Counted from the stretch's first letter, positions 8,693 to 18,340 are shown. The stretch: 64,000 nt of DNA from Erysipelotrichaceae bacterium (GCA_015058845.1 SVBO01000001.1:125258-189257), one strand, 5' to 3'. Notes: a model not told the origin generated them from the letters alone. Numbers and translations: made by a program.

Positions 8693-9610
8693 CTAGTTCT
8701 TGATCTTCTTCTCAACAAAACGTTGGAACATAGTGACTACAAAGATGATCAAGAATAAGATCACCGCAGCAGCAGAAGCATATCCATATTGAGAAGGTAC
8801 TTTACCACGGAATTGATAGTAGATATATAATACAACTGTAAACAAGTTATTAGCAGCACCTGCTGGAACAGTTTGTCCACCACCAAATAATGGGAATAAT
8901 TCATTGAATACCTTAAAGCAACTGATCGTATTGACCATAATTACCATAAAGATAGTTGGCGCTAATAAAGGAACTGTTACACGGAAGAAAGTACGGATCG
9001 GACCAGCACCATCTACTTTCGCAACAGTATAATACATTGGGTCGATATTCTGTAACCCAGATAATAACAAGATAATAGTAAATGGCAATACTGCCCAGAT
9101 ACCATAGATACATAAAGCATAGAAATTATACTTAGGATCTCCTAACCAGTTGATAGAAGGAATATTCAAGAACCCAAGTAAATAGTTGATGATCCCATAC
9201 TTATGAGAGAACATGAATCTCCAACAGAACCCTACTGCGATCGTAGAAGTAACCATTGGTACGAAGTAAGCAGTTTGGAATAGACCGCTAAACTTGATCT
9301 TTTGATTCAATAATGTAGCGATCAAGATCGCTAAACATGTAGACACTGGAATAACGATACATACATATCCTAGTGTATTCTTAAGTGCTTGGATAAAGTA
9401 TGGATCATTCATTACGTATACATAGTTACCAAGACCCCATCCAGTATAAGTCTTAGTAATATAGTTGAAACCTTCTTTAAAAGAAGTTAAGAATACATTG
9501 ATGATTGGGTATAGTGTAAAGAATACTACACCAAATGCGAAAGGTAGAAGGTAGATCAGCCATTCAGCTTTCTTGAATTTCTCCAAAAATGTTGGCTTGT
9601 TCTTCATCAT
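8693..9610 (-). CDS. ugpA: ABC sugar/glycerol-phosphate permease, MalF/UgpA type
   Basis: Permease of 305 residues with six helices. The EAA motif near residues 205-225 reads YYTVAKVDGAGPIRTFFRV. Its start codon overlaps the stop of the upstream ATPase gene (ATGA at 9607-9610), indicating coupled translation. It forms the heterodimeric channel with the UgpE-like protein. Confidence 0.85.
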   Translation of the reverse strand: MMKNKPTFLEKFKKAEWLIYLLPFAFGVVFFTLYPIINVFLTSFKEGFNYITKTYTGWGLGNYVYVMNDPYFIQALKNTLGYVCIVIPVSTCLAILIATLLNQKIKFSGLFQTAYFVPMVTSTIAVGFCWRFMFSHKYGIINYLLGFLNIPSINWLGDPKYNFYALCIYGIWAVLPFTIILLLSGLQNIDPMYYTVAKVDGAGPIRTFFRVTVPLLAPTIFMVIMVNTISCFKVFNELFPLFGGGQTVPAGAANNLFTVVLYIYYQFRGKVPSQYGYASAAAVILFLIIFVVTMFQRFVEKKIKN

Positions 9611-10662
9611 ACTAAACGTTCTCCGCTTTCCTTATCGAAAACAAAGACACCTTTCTTCTTTAGACCAATACTAACCTTTTGACCCTTCTCAAATCCCTTT
9701 TCCGCATCCACATATGCTCTTACTCTAGCATCTCCTAAGATCACATATGCTAGCACTTCTTTACCCATTACATATACTTCATCGATGATACCATCGCAAA
9801 CCTTGTTCTCAGCCCCTACGATAATAGCTTCCGCACGCATAGACACGATCACTTCACGACCTTCTTCTAAATGAGATAGTGGTAGATCTAACATACATTC
9901 CCCATTTAGTTCTACTTTACCATTCTTGATCACACCATATGTCTTATTAATAGGTGGATTACCTAAGAAGTCTGCTACGAAGCAATTTACTGGACTATCA
10001 TATAATTCTTGAGGCTTAGCGTATTGTTGTAATACACCATCTCTCATTAATACGATATGGTCAGAGATACTCATAGCTTCTTCTTGGTCATGTGTTACGA
10101 AGATCGTAGTAACTTTAGTTTGTTGTTGGATACGACGGATCTCTTCACGCATTTCAATACGTAAACGAGCATCTAGGTTAGATAGAGGTTCGTCTAATAA
10201 TAAGATTCTAGGATTCTTGATCAAAGCACGAGCAATAGCTACACGTTGTTGTTGACCACCTGATAATTGACCAGGCTTACGGTTCAATAACATATCTACG
10301 TGTACTAACTTAGCCATTTCTTTAGCCTTTGCTTCACGCTCAGCCTTTGGTACTTTCTTGATCTCTAATGGGAATGCGATATTTTCTAATACTGTCATAT
10401 GAGGATATAGAGCATAGTTTTGGAATACTAATCCGATCCCTCTCTTCTCTGGACTTAGATCAGTAACATCCTCTTCTCCAAAGAAGATCTTTCCCTCTGT
10501 TACAGGAAGGATCCCTGAGATCATGTTCAACATAGTACTCTTACCACATCCAGAAGGACCTAGTAGAGCGATCAGTTCACCAGATTCGATCACAGCATTG
10601 AAAGTGTTTACTGCGGTCATGTCAGAAAATCGTTTTGTTAAGTTTTGAATTGTAACTTTCAT
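9607..10662 (-). CDS. ugpC: ABC transporter ATP-binding protein, UgpC/MsmK type
   Basis: CUT1-family ATPase of 351 residues. Walker A (GPSGCGKST near 36), Q-loop, signature LSGGQQQR near 134, Walker B (RILLLDEPLSNLDA near 152) and the switch His (FVTHDQEEA) are all visible, followed by a C-terminal regulatory OB/TOBE domain. The reading frame is open upstream, but the ATG at 10662 is chosen because AGGAGA lies 8 nt before it and the family starts at MKVTIQNLTKRF. Having its own ATPase in the operon argues against reliance on a shared MsmK. Confidence 0.9.
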   Translation of the reverse strand: MKVTIQNLTKRFSDMTAVNTFNAVIESGELIALLGPSGCGKSTMLNMISGILPVTEGKIFFGEEDVTDLSPEKRGIGLVFQNYALYPHMTVLENIAFPLEIKKVPKAEREAKAKEMAKLVHVDMLLNRKPGQLSGGQQQRVAIARALIKNPRILLLDEPLSNLDARLRIEMREEIRRIQQQTKVTTIFVTHDQEEAMSISDHIVLMRDGVLQQYAKPQELYDSPVNCFVADFLGNPPINKTYGVIKNGKVELNGECMLDLPLSHLEEGREVIVSMRAEAIIVGAENKVCDGIIDEVYVMGKEVLAYVILGDARVRAYVDAEKGFEKGQKVSIGLKKKGVFVFDKESGERLV

Positions 10663-10675
10663 AGCGTATGTTCTC

Positions 10676-11968
10676 CTATTTAATAATTTCATTCCATGGA
10701 GTACCTTCAGTACCATCCATATTAAATCCTAAAATACGTGCCATTGTAGAAGCCTCATTCAACATACTGCTTCTCTCTAACACAACACCCTCTTTGATAT
10801 TCTTACCAAATCCTAAGAAAGTAGTTGTCTCATCTCTATGTGGTAGGTACCCATGAGATGCTAATGTATGGCTCCAACCTGGTTTCAAATATTCTTGGAA
10901 TAGATCTTTTCCAGATAGAGTCGAGTCAAATGACATTGGTTCTTTTCCTTCGACCACGAAGTCGATCTCCTCTGCCTTAAGACCAAATCGTTCCTCTACT
11001 TCTTCTTTCGTAAAGACATATCCAATATTATACTCTGGATCATCTTTTACCTTTAATAAGAAGTCATATACTCTTTGACGTAATGCTTCATCCTTTGGAT
11101 CTTTTAATTGGATCCAACCAGACATTGAAGCAGAATGACAGTATGCTTGCCAATCTACTAAAACATTGTTCTCATCTGTTTGAATGAAACCATTTTCTTT
11201 CAGTAATAAGTTAAAGTTGATATGTTTCTTGATATCTTGTTGTCCATGGTCTCCTAAGATCACGAAGTTCGTATTCTCGTAATCTCCAAAGCGCTTTACA
11301 GCTTCCAACAATAGACCAAATTGCGTATCATGTTTACGTAATTGTTTCTTAACATCATCATTATCGATCCCATTACGATGTTTCACTGTATCTAAGTCGC
11401 ACATCTTCACTAGCATAACATCTGGTTGATGATAGTCTTCAATGATATCTAATGCTAGGTTCATAGTAAAAGCATCTAAGTCTTTGTAATCTTTCTGTAG
11501 TAAATATTCGTACTTCCAATAGTACTTATCTAAGATCTCTTGGGTAGAATTATTCACATAGAATTGATATGGATCATCTCCTTGATAACTGATAGGTACG
11601 ATCATTGGCATATTATAGTCAATGTTAGCACCACCAGAAACAGGCCACGTTAAAGAACAAGTAGTGAAACCATTTTCTTTTGCGACATCCATTAGTGTTC
11701 TAGTCTTGATCTGTGAACGTAATGAATACCAAGGAGCATGTGGATCTTCTACATCCACGATCTCATTGTGTGGTACACCATGTACCATTGTAGTTACACC
11801 AGTTAAAATAGAACAATGACAAGGATATGTAAGTGATGGATACACAGGTTCCACGTGTTTCACAACACTTCCTTTCTCAAATATTTGTTTAAAATTTGGT
11901 AAAGTTGCCATGTATTCTAGATCTAGGGTACACAAGGCATCAAGGCAGAATACTAATAGTTTGCTCAT
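10676..11968 (-). CDS. Type I phosphodiesterase/nucleotide pyrophosphatase (alkaline phosphatase superfamily)
   Basis: Cytoplasmic-looking enzyme of 430 residues without a signal peptide. Bimetal-site residues of the NPP family are visible: Asp in FCLDALCTLD near residue 9, the nucleophile Thr in YPSLTYPCHCS near 47, Asp/His in CDLDTVKHRNG near 190, Asp-His in LGDHGQQD near 232 and a late His in ASHGYLPHRD near 375. The family hydrolyses phosphodiesters or pyrophosphates. Its place inside an Ugp-type operon, between the binding protein and the ATPase, suggests it cleaves an imported phosphodiester such as a glycerophosphodiester or nucleotide derivative; this is inference. Confidence 0.8.
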   Translation of the reverse strand: MSKLLVFCLDALCTLDLEYMATLPNFKQIFEKGSVVKHVEPVYPSLTYPCHCSILTGVTTMVHGVPHNEIVDVEDPHAPWYSLRSQIKTRTLMDVAKENGFTTCSLTWPVSGGANIDYNMPMIVPISYQGDDPYQFYVNNSTQEILDKYYWKYEYLLQKDYKDLDAFTMNLALDIIEDYHQPDVMLVKMCDLDTVKHRNGIDNDDVKKQLRKHDTQFGLLLEAVKRFGDYENTNFVILGDHGQQDIKKHINFNLLLKENGFIQTDENNVLVDWQAYCHSASMSGWIQLKDPKDEALRQRVYDFLLKVKDDPEYNIGYVFTKEEVEERFGLKAEEIDFVVEGKEPMSFDSTLSGKDLFQEYLKPGWSHTLASHGYLPHRDETTTFLGFGKNIKEGVVLERSSMLNEASTMARILGFNMDGTEGTPWNEIIK

Positions 11969-12003
11969 ACATTCATCCTTCCTTTTCTACGGGATATAAT
12001 AGA

Positions 12004-12036
12004 GAAAAGGTAGAAGGAGTAATTTCTCCTTCTACC
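12004..12036 (-). terminator. Intercistronic hairpin after the binding-protein gene
   Basis: A perfect 11-bp inverted repeat (GGTAGAAGGAG/CTCCTTCTACC) with a 6-nt loop and a TTTTCT tract on the minus strand lies between the solute-binding protein gene and the phosphodiesterase gene. It likely acts as a partial terminator or 3' stabiliser that gives more binding protein than membrane components. Confidence 0.75.
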
Positions 12037-12056
12037 AAATTCAAAGTTACTCTAAA

Positions 12057-13325
12057 TTATTGATTCATTGCTGCATTGATATTGTTTGCGCAAGTTTCTA
12101 ATGCAGTCTTAGGATCATAATCAGATGCAGCAGCACCCTTCATTAATGCTGATAATTCGTTACGCATTTCAGTAACACCTGTGAATACAGGAGCAACGAA
12201 AGATGTAGGGATTTGATCAGCTAATGCAGTTAAAGCCTTATCAGAAGCAACATGTGCTTGGTAATCAGCAGATTCAGCTACAGCCTTGTATGGAGTATTA
12301 GCATTTAATTCTACTACCCAACGACCATTTTGGCTAATGAAGTATTCAACGAAATCAGCAGTTGCTTGGTTAACAGTTTCATCTTCATCCTTGAAACCGA
12401 TAGCACCACGAGTCCAGATGATACCAGCATTTTCATAATCAGCGCTAGAGATCATAGGAACACGTGCACATACTAATTCACCACCGATGTTGTCTAGGTT
12501 AACATAAGGGATACCAGCAGATGAACCGATATAAGAAGCGATCAATCCGTTATTGATATCAGAAGAGTTATAACCATCAGCACCTTGAGCAGCTACTTGG
12601 AAGTAACCTTCATGAACACCTTCAGCCCACCTTTCTAACCATTTGATAGTTTCAGCATCGTTGAAAGCAACTTCATTCTTTTCAAGATCAACGATCTTAC
12701 CTTCATGAGATTGGTAGATGATCAATTGAGCGATATCTGTTAAAGAGTCAAGAGAAAGACCTACAGCACCAGTCTTTTCATAGATAGCCTTAGAAGAAGT
12801 CTTAACTTCGTCCCAAGTAGTAGGGATAGCTACACCAGCTTCATCGTAAAGAGCCTTGTTACAGAATAATACAGCACCAGCAGTATAAACTGGAGCAACA
12901 TGTAACTTACCATCAGAGAAGTTTGTACCTTCCGCATATAGACCTTCAGATGTTAAAGTTGACTTATAATCGAAATCCCAGTAGTCTTCGAAAGATAATA
13001 AGTAATCAGCACCTTCGATATCGAAGCTCTTAGCATAAGAAGCATATTCGAAGATCAAGTTTGGACCAACACCGTTGATAACAGAGTCAGTAACCTTTGC
13101 TTGGAATTCACTAGCAGAACCAGTATTAGTTACTTCAACAATAATACCTTCATTAGCCGCTTCGAATTCATCAGCAATAGTCTCTAGCAATTCTTGTTGA
13201 CCTTCAGTGAAAGTGTGCCATACAGAGATAGTCACGTTCTCATCACCAGAAGTCTTGTTGTTGCTACAACCAGCAACAGCAGCGATCATTGCAAGAGAAA
13301 GAATCAATTTCATTAGTTTCTTCAT
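12057..13325 (-). CDS. ugpB: ABC transporter extracellular solute-binding lipoprotein (family 1, UgpB/MalE type)
   Basis: Lipoprotein of 422 residues. The signal peptide ends in a lipobox (AAVAGCSNN, Cys near residue 20). The sequence that follows, with ISVWHTFTEGQQELLETI, is typical of glycerol-3-phosphate and maltose binding proteins. It is the first gene of the operon, with a Shine-Dalgarno GGAGG and a recognisable sigma-A promoter upstream. It delivers substrate to the UgpA/UgpE/UgpC transporter downstream. UgpB is favoured over a sugar-binding protein only because of the phosphodiesterase partner. Confidence 0.85.
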   Translation of the reverse strand: MKKLMKLILSLAMIAAVAGCSNNKTSGDENVTISVWHTFTEGQQELLETIADEFEAANEGIIVEVTNTGSASEFQAKVTDSVINGVGPNLIFEYASYAKSFDIEGADYLLSFEDYWDFDYKSTLTSEGLYAEGTNFSDGKLHVAPVYTAGAVLFCNKALYDEAGVAIPTTWDEVKTSSKAIYEKTGAVGLSLDSLTDIAQLIIYQSHEGKIVDLEKNEVAFNDAETIKWLERWAEGVHEGYFQVAAQGADGYNSSDINNGLIASYIGSSAGIPYVNLDNIGGELVCARVPMISSADYENAGIIWTRGAIGFKDEDETVNQATADFVEYFISQNGRWVVELNANTPYKAVAESADYQAHVASDKALTALADQIPTSFVAPVFTGVTEMRNELSALMKGAAASDYDPKTALETCANNINAAMNQ

Positions 13326-13366
13326 GTATTTCCCTCCTGTGAAACAATATGATCATTGTCCCCTTA

Positions 13367-13395
13367 ATTTTATACTATTTCCCAAAACTTATCAA
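13367..13395 (-). promoter_or_regulatory. Sigma-A promoter of the Ugp-type operon
   Basis: Minus strand: -35 TTGATA (13390-13395), 17-bp spacer, -10 TAAAAT (13367-13372), about 40 nt before the binding-protein start. Confidence 0.65.
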
Positions 13396-13496
13396 CAAAA
13401 TTCCAGGATTTCGTAATTTTCATTATACCATTATTATCCTCACTTTTGTAAAGAATATACTACTCTCCTTACATTGTTTTTTGACTATTTCTGCTA

Positions 13497-13502
13497 TATA
13501 AT
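13497..13502 (+). promoter_or_regulatory. Candidate -10 box for the ADP-ribosylglycohydrolase operon
   Basis: A TATAAT lies 22 nt before the ATG at 13525, with a poor TTGTTT-like -35. If used, the leader would be only about 16 nt long and would start just before the AAGGAG ribosome-binding site. Confidence 0.4.
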
Positions 13503-13524
13503 ACATTCAAAAGGAGTGATCACA

Positions 13525-15591
13525 ATGACATATCAAGAATATTTATATAAAACTTATGCCGCATGGTTAGGAAAGATCATCGGGATCAGATTAGGGGCTC
13601 CTGTAGAGGGCTGGAGTGCTGAGGAGATCAAGCGTACATATGGTAAGATCCATGGGTATATTGTAGACTATGATGTATTTGCCTCTGATGATGATTCCAA
13701 TGGGCCTTTGTTCTTTGTAAGAGCTTTAGAAAAGTGTTGTAGTAAGGATATTACTGCCCAAGAAATGGGAGATAATGTACTGAATTGGCTATGTGATGGC
13801 CATGGTTTCTTTTGGTGGGGTGGTGAAGGGATCGCCACTGAACATACTGCCTATAGTAATTTAAAGAAAGGGATCTGTGCCCCTAGCAGTGGGTCTTGTG
13901 AGGTCAATGGGAAAGATCTAGCAGAACAGATCGGAGGACAGATCTTTTCTGATTGTTGGGGATATGTGGCACCTAATGATCCAAAGTTAGCATGTAACTT
14001 AGCTAGTAAGATGAGTAGTGTTACCCATGATGGAGATGGGATCGAGGGCGGTAAGTTCGTAGCCGTAGCGATCGCTCTAGCATATGAGCTAAAAGATATT
14101 AGAAAGATCATTGATACAGCCCTTACTTATCTAGATCCTACGAGTAGTTATGTGAAGTTATGTCAAGATGTGATCACAAAGATCGATGAACATCCTAATG
14201 ATAGTGACTATGTATTACAATGGATCCAAGAGAACCATGGATATGATAAGTATCCAGGCGTATGTCACATTCTACCGAATACAGCGATCATGATCTGGGC
14301 TATGCTGTATGGACATAATGATTTTGATACAACGATGAATATGTTATGTGAAGCAGGTTGGGATACTGACTGTACATTAGGAAATGTAGGTTCTATTATG
14401 GGTGCTATGGTAGGTCTTGAGGGAATCGATGAGAAGTGGACTAGACCGATCAATGATGTTCTATTATCTAGTAGTTGTATGGGTAGTGAGAATATCGATA
14501 CAGTAAGTTCTAGTGTTCGAGTATTTACTGAATTAGGTTGGAGATTACAAGGAAAGGATGTTCCTGAAAAGTATCTAAGAGATCGTAGTAGAGTAGATTT
14601 CTTGTTACCTAGATCTACTGGGGGAATGAGGATCAATAAGCATCGTTACTTTGAAGCCAATGCTGTGAACTGTGATGAGACACTTAAGATCGTAGTGAAT
14701 AATGCGTATCCTGATACTGTGGGGAAAGTGTATCTAACTACTTACTATAAGCCAGAGGATGTCTATGATGCTAGATATGAACCATCTTTCTCTCCGATCG
14801 TATATCCTGGAGAAAAGATCCATTATACTGTGTCTAATCCAGAGCATCTTCCTGCTACTTTCTGTATTTATATGAAGGATGATCAAGGAAATATGTATCG
14901 AGGAGAGAGACAAGAGATCAGTGAAAAGACTACACTTTCTCTATCATTACCTACTGGGGATTATGTAGTTTGTGAGTGTGGTGTTGAGGCTTATGTAAGT
15001 GAGCGAGTGATGCGTACGTATTTCGTGATCCATGAGTTCTATAAAGACAATACGGCTGCCTATGGTATCGACTTCAGTAATCTTTCTATGGAAGATTGGG
15101 GATATGATTTTGGTGGTGTTAGAAGAAGTGCTGTGCGTGGTTGTGTAACACATCATGGTAGTGCTTATACGGATCAAAGTGGTCTACATCTAGATGGTAT
15201 GATCAGTTTTGGAGATATGTTCTCTCAAGTACAAGAGATCTCCCTAGAGTATGATAAGGCTTATGAGGATAGCGTATCGATCGTGTTTGATATGTGTGGA
15301 TATATGGATTATAAGGCGATCTGTGTTCATGAGGATGTGATCGAATTTGTGACTAAGAGAAATGGTGTATCGAAATCAGAGAAAAGAGTGTTTGAAAATA
15401 CGAATATGCCTAAAATTACATTGAAAATAGATAGATTGCGTGATAGAATTATGGTGTACTTGGGAGAGGTGGAATTCTCTTTTGACTCTTGTGGTCTAAG
15501 CGCTTCCAAGGGGGCAGTTGGTCTGATCTGTGAGGATCCGAAAGACTGTGTTATTCTAGGTTGTAAATTGGGTTGTTCCAATTTTCAATAA
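13525..15591 (+). CDS. ADP-ribosylglycohydrolase family protein with C-terminal beta-rich domain
   Basis: Protein of 688 residues. Residues about 1-360 are an ADP-ribosylglycohydrolase (DraG/ARH) domain with paired metal-binding acidic clusters: FASDDDSNGP near 50 and AGWDTDCTLGNVGS near 280. The helical region between contains DGDGIEGG. Residues about 400-688 look like beta-sandwich repeats and resemble no enzyme I can name. ARH enzymes remove ADP-ribose from proteins or small molecules. Here the gene heads a nucleoside import operon that also encodes a nucleoside hydrolase, so a substrate such as an ADP-ribosyl or ribosyl compound is plausible but unproven. The ATG at 13525, after AAGGAG, is preferred over an upstream ATG at 13474. 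Confidence 0.8.
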   Translation: MTYQEYLYKTYAAWLGKIIGIRLGAPVEGWSAEEIKRTYGKIHGYIVDYDVFASDDDSNGPLFFVRALEKCCSKDITAQEMGDNVLNWLCDGHGFFWWGGEGIATEHTAYSNLKKGICAPSSGSCEVNGKDLAEQIGGQIFSDCWGYVAPNDPKLACNLASKMSSVTHDGDGIEGGKFVAVAIALAYELKDIRKIIDTALTYLDPTSSYVKLCQDVITKIDEHPNDSDYVLQWIQENHGYDKYPGVCHILPNTAIMIWAMLYGHNDFDTTMNMLCEAGWDTDCTLGNVGSIMGAMVGLEGIDEKWTRPINDVLLSSSCMGSENIDTVSSSVRVFTELGWRLQGKDVPEKYLRDRSRVDFLLPRSTGGMRINKHRYFEANAVNCDETLKIVVNNAYPDTVGKVYLTTYYKPEDVYDARYEPSFSPIVYPGEKIHYTVSNPEHLPATFCIYMKDDQGNMYRGERQEISEKTTLSLSLPTGDYVVCECGVEAYVSERVMRTYFVIHEFYKDNTAAYGIDFSNLSMEDWGYDFGGVRRSAVRGCVTHHGSAYTDQSGLHLDGMISFGDMFSQVQEISLEYDKAYEDSVSIVFDMCGYMDYKAICVHEDVIEFVTKRNGVSKSEKRVFENTNMPKITLKIDRLRDRIMVYLGEVEFSFDSCGLSASKGAVGLICEDPKDCVILGCKLGCSNFQ

Positions 15592-15617
15592 ATACAATAT
15601 AGAAGGAGAAAAAAACA

Positions 15618-16700
15618 ATGAAAAAATTCTTATCTTTACTTGTTGTTGCTGCTCTAGCATTAGGTATGACTGGATGCTCTAACAGCACAAACAACGGCGG
15701 AGATGAAAAGGACGATGTAACAAAAGTTGCACTGCTTTTACCTTACATCGGTGACCAATCATACTTCGACGTAACTTACAATGGTCTTGCTCTTCTTGAA
15801 GAAAAGTATGGCGATGCTGTAGAAACTAAGCTTATCGAAATGGGTACTGACGAAGCTGGTTGGGAAGTTGCACACCGTCAAGCTGTTTCTGATGGTTATG
15901 ACATCATCATTTCTGGTAACTGGCAATATGAAGGCGTAATGTTATCTGTTGCTGCTGAAAATCCAGATGTTAAGTACTTAAACTTCGACTACTCTGATGC
16001 TGCTGCTAACTCTTTAGACAACGTTTATGGTATCACTTATGCTGCTAACGAAATCGGTTATTTAGCTGGTGTTGTTGCTGCTGTTAAGTCTGAAACTGGT
16101 ATCGTTGGTGGTGTTGGTGGTATGGATAACAATGGTATCCGTCAATTCATGGCTGGTTATATCCAAGGTGCTGCTGATGTTAACCCTGATGTTAAGGTTA
16201 TGATCTCTTATGTAGGTGACTTCCAAGATACTGCTAGAGCTAAAGAAATTTCTCAAAACATGATCAACGAAGGCGCTGACGTTATCTGGGGATGCGCTGG
16301 TGGTGCTGGTAATGGTGTATTCGCTGCTGTAGCTGAAAACGAAGGTACATGGGCTGTTGGTGTTGACACTGACCAATATGTTTCTATGATCGAAGGTCAA
16401 CCTGAATTAGCTAAGACTATCTTAACTTCTGGTTTAAAGAACTGTGACCAAGGTATCTTATCTGCTGTTTCTATGATGATCGAAGGTACAGCTCCTTATG
16501 GAACTCAAGCTGTATTAGGTTATGCTGAAAACGGTGTAGGTCTTGCTGAAAACGACTACTATAAAGAAAATATGACTGCTGAAGAATTAGCAGAAGTTGA
16601 ATCTTTCACATCTAAGGTATTAGATGGTACAACTGAAGTAATCGATGAATTAGTTACTCCAGGTGTTTACGACACTTATTTAACTAAGTACGGTAAATAA
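15618..16700 (+). CDS. BMP-family nucleoside-binding lipoprotein
   Basis: Lipoprotein of 360 residues with a lipobox at LGMTGCSNS (Cys near 20) and the Bmp/PnrA fold. The N-terminal VALLLPYIGDQSYFDVTYNG and later IWGCAGGAGNGVFAA are typical. Family members bind purine nucleosides and pass them to a NupABC/RbsABC-like importer, whose ATPase and two permeases follow. Codon use is clearly of highly expressed type (GGT, GCT, GTT) and differs from neighbouring genes. A strong hairpin follows the stop codon. Confidence 0.9.
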   Translation: MKKFLSLLVVAALALGMTGCSNSTNNGGDEKDDVTKVALLLPYIGDQSYFDVTYNGLALLEEKYGDAVETKLIEMGTDEAGWEVAHRQAVSDGYDIIISGNWQYEGVMLSVAAENPDVKYLNFDYSDAAANSLDNVYGITYAANEIGYLAGVVAAVKSETGIVGGVGGMDNNGIRQFMAGYIQGAADVNPDVKVMISYVGDFQDTARAKEISQNMINEGADVIWGCAGGAGNGVFAAVAENEGTWAVGVDTDQYVSMIEGQPELAKTILTSGLKNCDQGILSAVSMMIEGTAPYGTQAVLGYAENGVGLAENDYYKENMTAEELAEVESFTSKVLDGTTEVIDELVTPGVYDTYLTKYGK

Positions 16701-16722
16701 TTAGACGATTTTGGTAAAAGAG

Positions 16723-16753
16723 ATGCTCCGTCATTTTGATGGAGCATTCTTTG
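16723..16753 (+). terminator. Intercistronic hairpin after the first BMP gene
   Basis: An 11-bp stem (ATGCTCCGTCA/TGATGGAGCAT, one G-T wobble on the plus strand) with a 3-nt loop is followed by TTCTTTG. It lies between the binding-protein and ATPase genes of one operon, so probably only partly terminates. Confidence 0.75.
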
Positions 16754-16780
16754 TAAAATTAAATTGATAGAGGTGATAGC

Positions 16781-18340
16781 ATGGATGAAATTATCTTAAA
16801 ATTAGAGAATATTACGAAAATCTATCCCAACGGTACTGTAGCCAATAAGAATATCAATATTGAATTAAAGAAAGGTGAGATCCACTCCATCGTTGGTGAA
16901 AACGGTGCAGGTAAGTCTACCCTAATGAAAATGATCTTCGCTATTGAGAAACCAACAGAGGGTAAGATCTATTATAAGGGAAAAGAGGTCCATTTCCAAA
17001 GTTCAATGGAAGCTATCAATAATGGTATCGGTATGGTGCACCAACACTTTATGTTGATCCCATCATTTACAGTAGCTCAAAATATCGTATTAGGTTCTGA
17101 GCCTACTAATGGTGCCTTCATTGATATGAAACAGGCTGTTAAGGAAACACAAGAATTAGCTAAGAAGTATAACTTCGATATCGATGTAAATCAAAAGGTA
17201 GCTGATCTTAACGTTAGTGCTAAGCAAAAGGTTGAGATCTTAAAGACATTATATCGTGATGCAGAAGTCATCATTCTAGATGAACCTACTGCAGTATTAA
17301 CACCACAAGAAACTGAACAACTATTCGAACAATTAGTTAAGTTCAAAGAAATGGGACATACGATCGTATTCATTTCCCATAAGTTAAATGAAGTAAAACA
17401 GATCAGTGACCGTATTTCTGTTATCCGTTTAGGAGAAACTAAGGGTACCTATGATGCAAAAGATATTACTATCCAACAATTAACTGAGTTGATCATTGGT
17501 AAATCTTTAGATACTTCTTTCGATAAGTATAAGACTGAAGTACAAGATCCTGAAATGATCTTAGATGTAAGAAACTTCAATTATAAAGAAAATAACGTTT
17601 CTAAAGTTAAGAACGTAAACTTCTCTATTAAGGGAGGAGAGATCCTTGGTATTGCAGGTGTACAAGGTAATGGACAAGAAGAATTGATCCGTGCGATCAC
17701 TGGTCTTGTTCCTTTCCAAGAAGGTACGATTAAATTAGGTAATACTGAGATCCAGAATTTAAGTATTTTAAAGAAGAGAAATGCTGGTATGTCTTATATT
17801 CCAGAAGACCGTATGATCGATGGATGTGCTGCTGAAGCTAGTATTCAAGATAACATGATCTCTACTACATATACGACTGATAAATACAGTGGTAAAGTAT
17901 TCTTAAAGAGTGGTAAGATCCGTGATGTTTCTCTTAAACTGATCAAGCGTTTCAGTGTTAAGACTAATTCAGAAAAAGAAAAGGTTTCTTCTTTATCTGG
18001 TGGTAATATTCAAAAGGTCGTTGTTGCTCGTGAATGGAGTACTCGTCCTAAATTAATGATCGCAGAACAACCTACTCGTGGTATCGACGTTGGTAGTGCT
18101 AACTACATCCACCAACAATTAGTACAGATGCGTAACGAGGGTTCAGGTATTTTACTTGTTTCTGCTGACTTAAATGAGGTTATGGCTCTATCTGACCGTT
18201 TACTTGTTATGTATGATGGTGAGGTCGTTGGTTACTTTGATTCTTTAAAGGGTGTAACTGAAAGTGATCTTGGTCTATATATGCTTGGTGTAGAACGTCA
18301 GAGTGAGGAAGAATTAAGGAGGGCTTGTTATGACAACTAA
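16781..18340 (+). CDS. Nucleoside ABC transporter ATP-binding protein (double-domain, NupA/YufO type)
   Basis: Double ATPase of 519 residues. The first domain has Walker A GENGAGKST near 39 and Walker B EVIILDEPTAVLTP near 164. The second has a degenerate glycine loop (GVQGNGQEE), LSGGNIQKVVVARE near 405 and a distant Walker B (LMIAEQPTRGIDVG). This layout is typical of ribose and nucleoside importers. Its 3' end overlaps the first permease gene by 11 nt. A closely matching paralogue lies at 25106-26662 on the other strand. Confidence 0.92.
   Translation: MDEIILKLENITKIYPNGTVANKNINIELKKGEIHSIVGENGAGKSTLMKMIFAIEKPTEGKIYYKGKEVHFQSSMEAINNGIGMVHQHFMLIPSFTVAQNIVLGSEPTNGAFIDMKQAVKETQELAKKYNFDIDVNQKVADLNVSAKQKVEILKTLYRDAEVIILDEPTAVLTPQETEQLFEQLVKFKEMGHTIVFISHKLNEVKQISDRISVIRLGETKGTYDAKDITIQQLTELIIGKSLDTSFDKYKTEVQDPEMILDVRNFNYKENNVSKVKNVNFSIKGGEILGIAGVQGNGQEELIRAITGLVPFQEGTIKLGNTEIQNLSILKKRNAGMSYIPEDRMIDGCAAEASIQDNMISTTYTTDKYSGKVFLKSGKIRDVSLKLIKRFSVKTNSEKEKVSSLSGGNIQKVVVAREWSTRPKLMIAEQPTRGIDVGSANYIHQQLVQMRNEGSGILLVSADLNEVMALSDRLLVMYDGEVVGYFDSLKGVTESDLGLYMLGVERQSEEELRRACYDN

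Noticed and set aside
11840..11870. Possible third parS-like sequence (CCACGTGTTTCAC)
   Set aside because: It is not palindromic around CACGTG and has several mismatches to the parS consensus; it is within the phosphodiesterase coding sequence.
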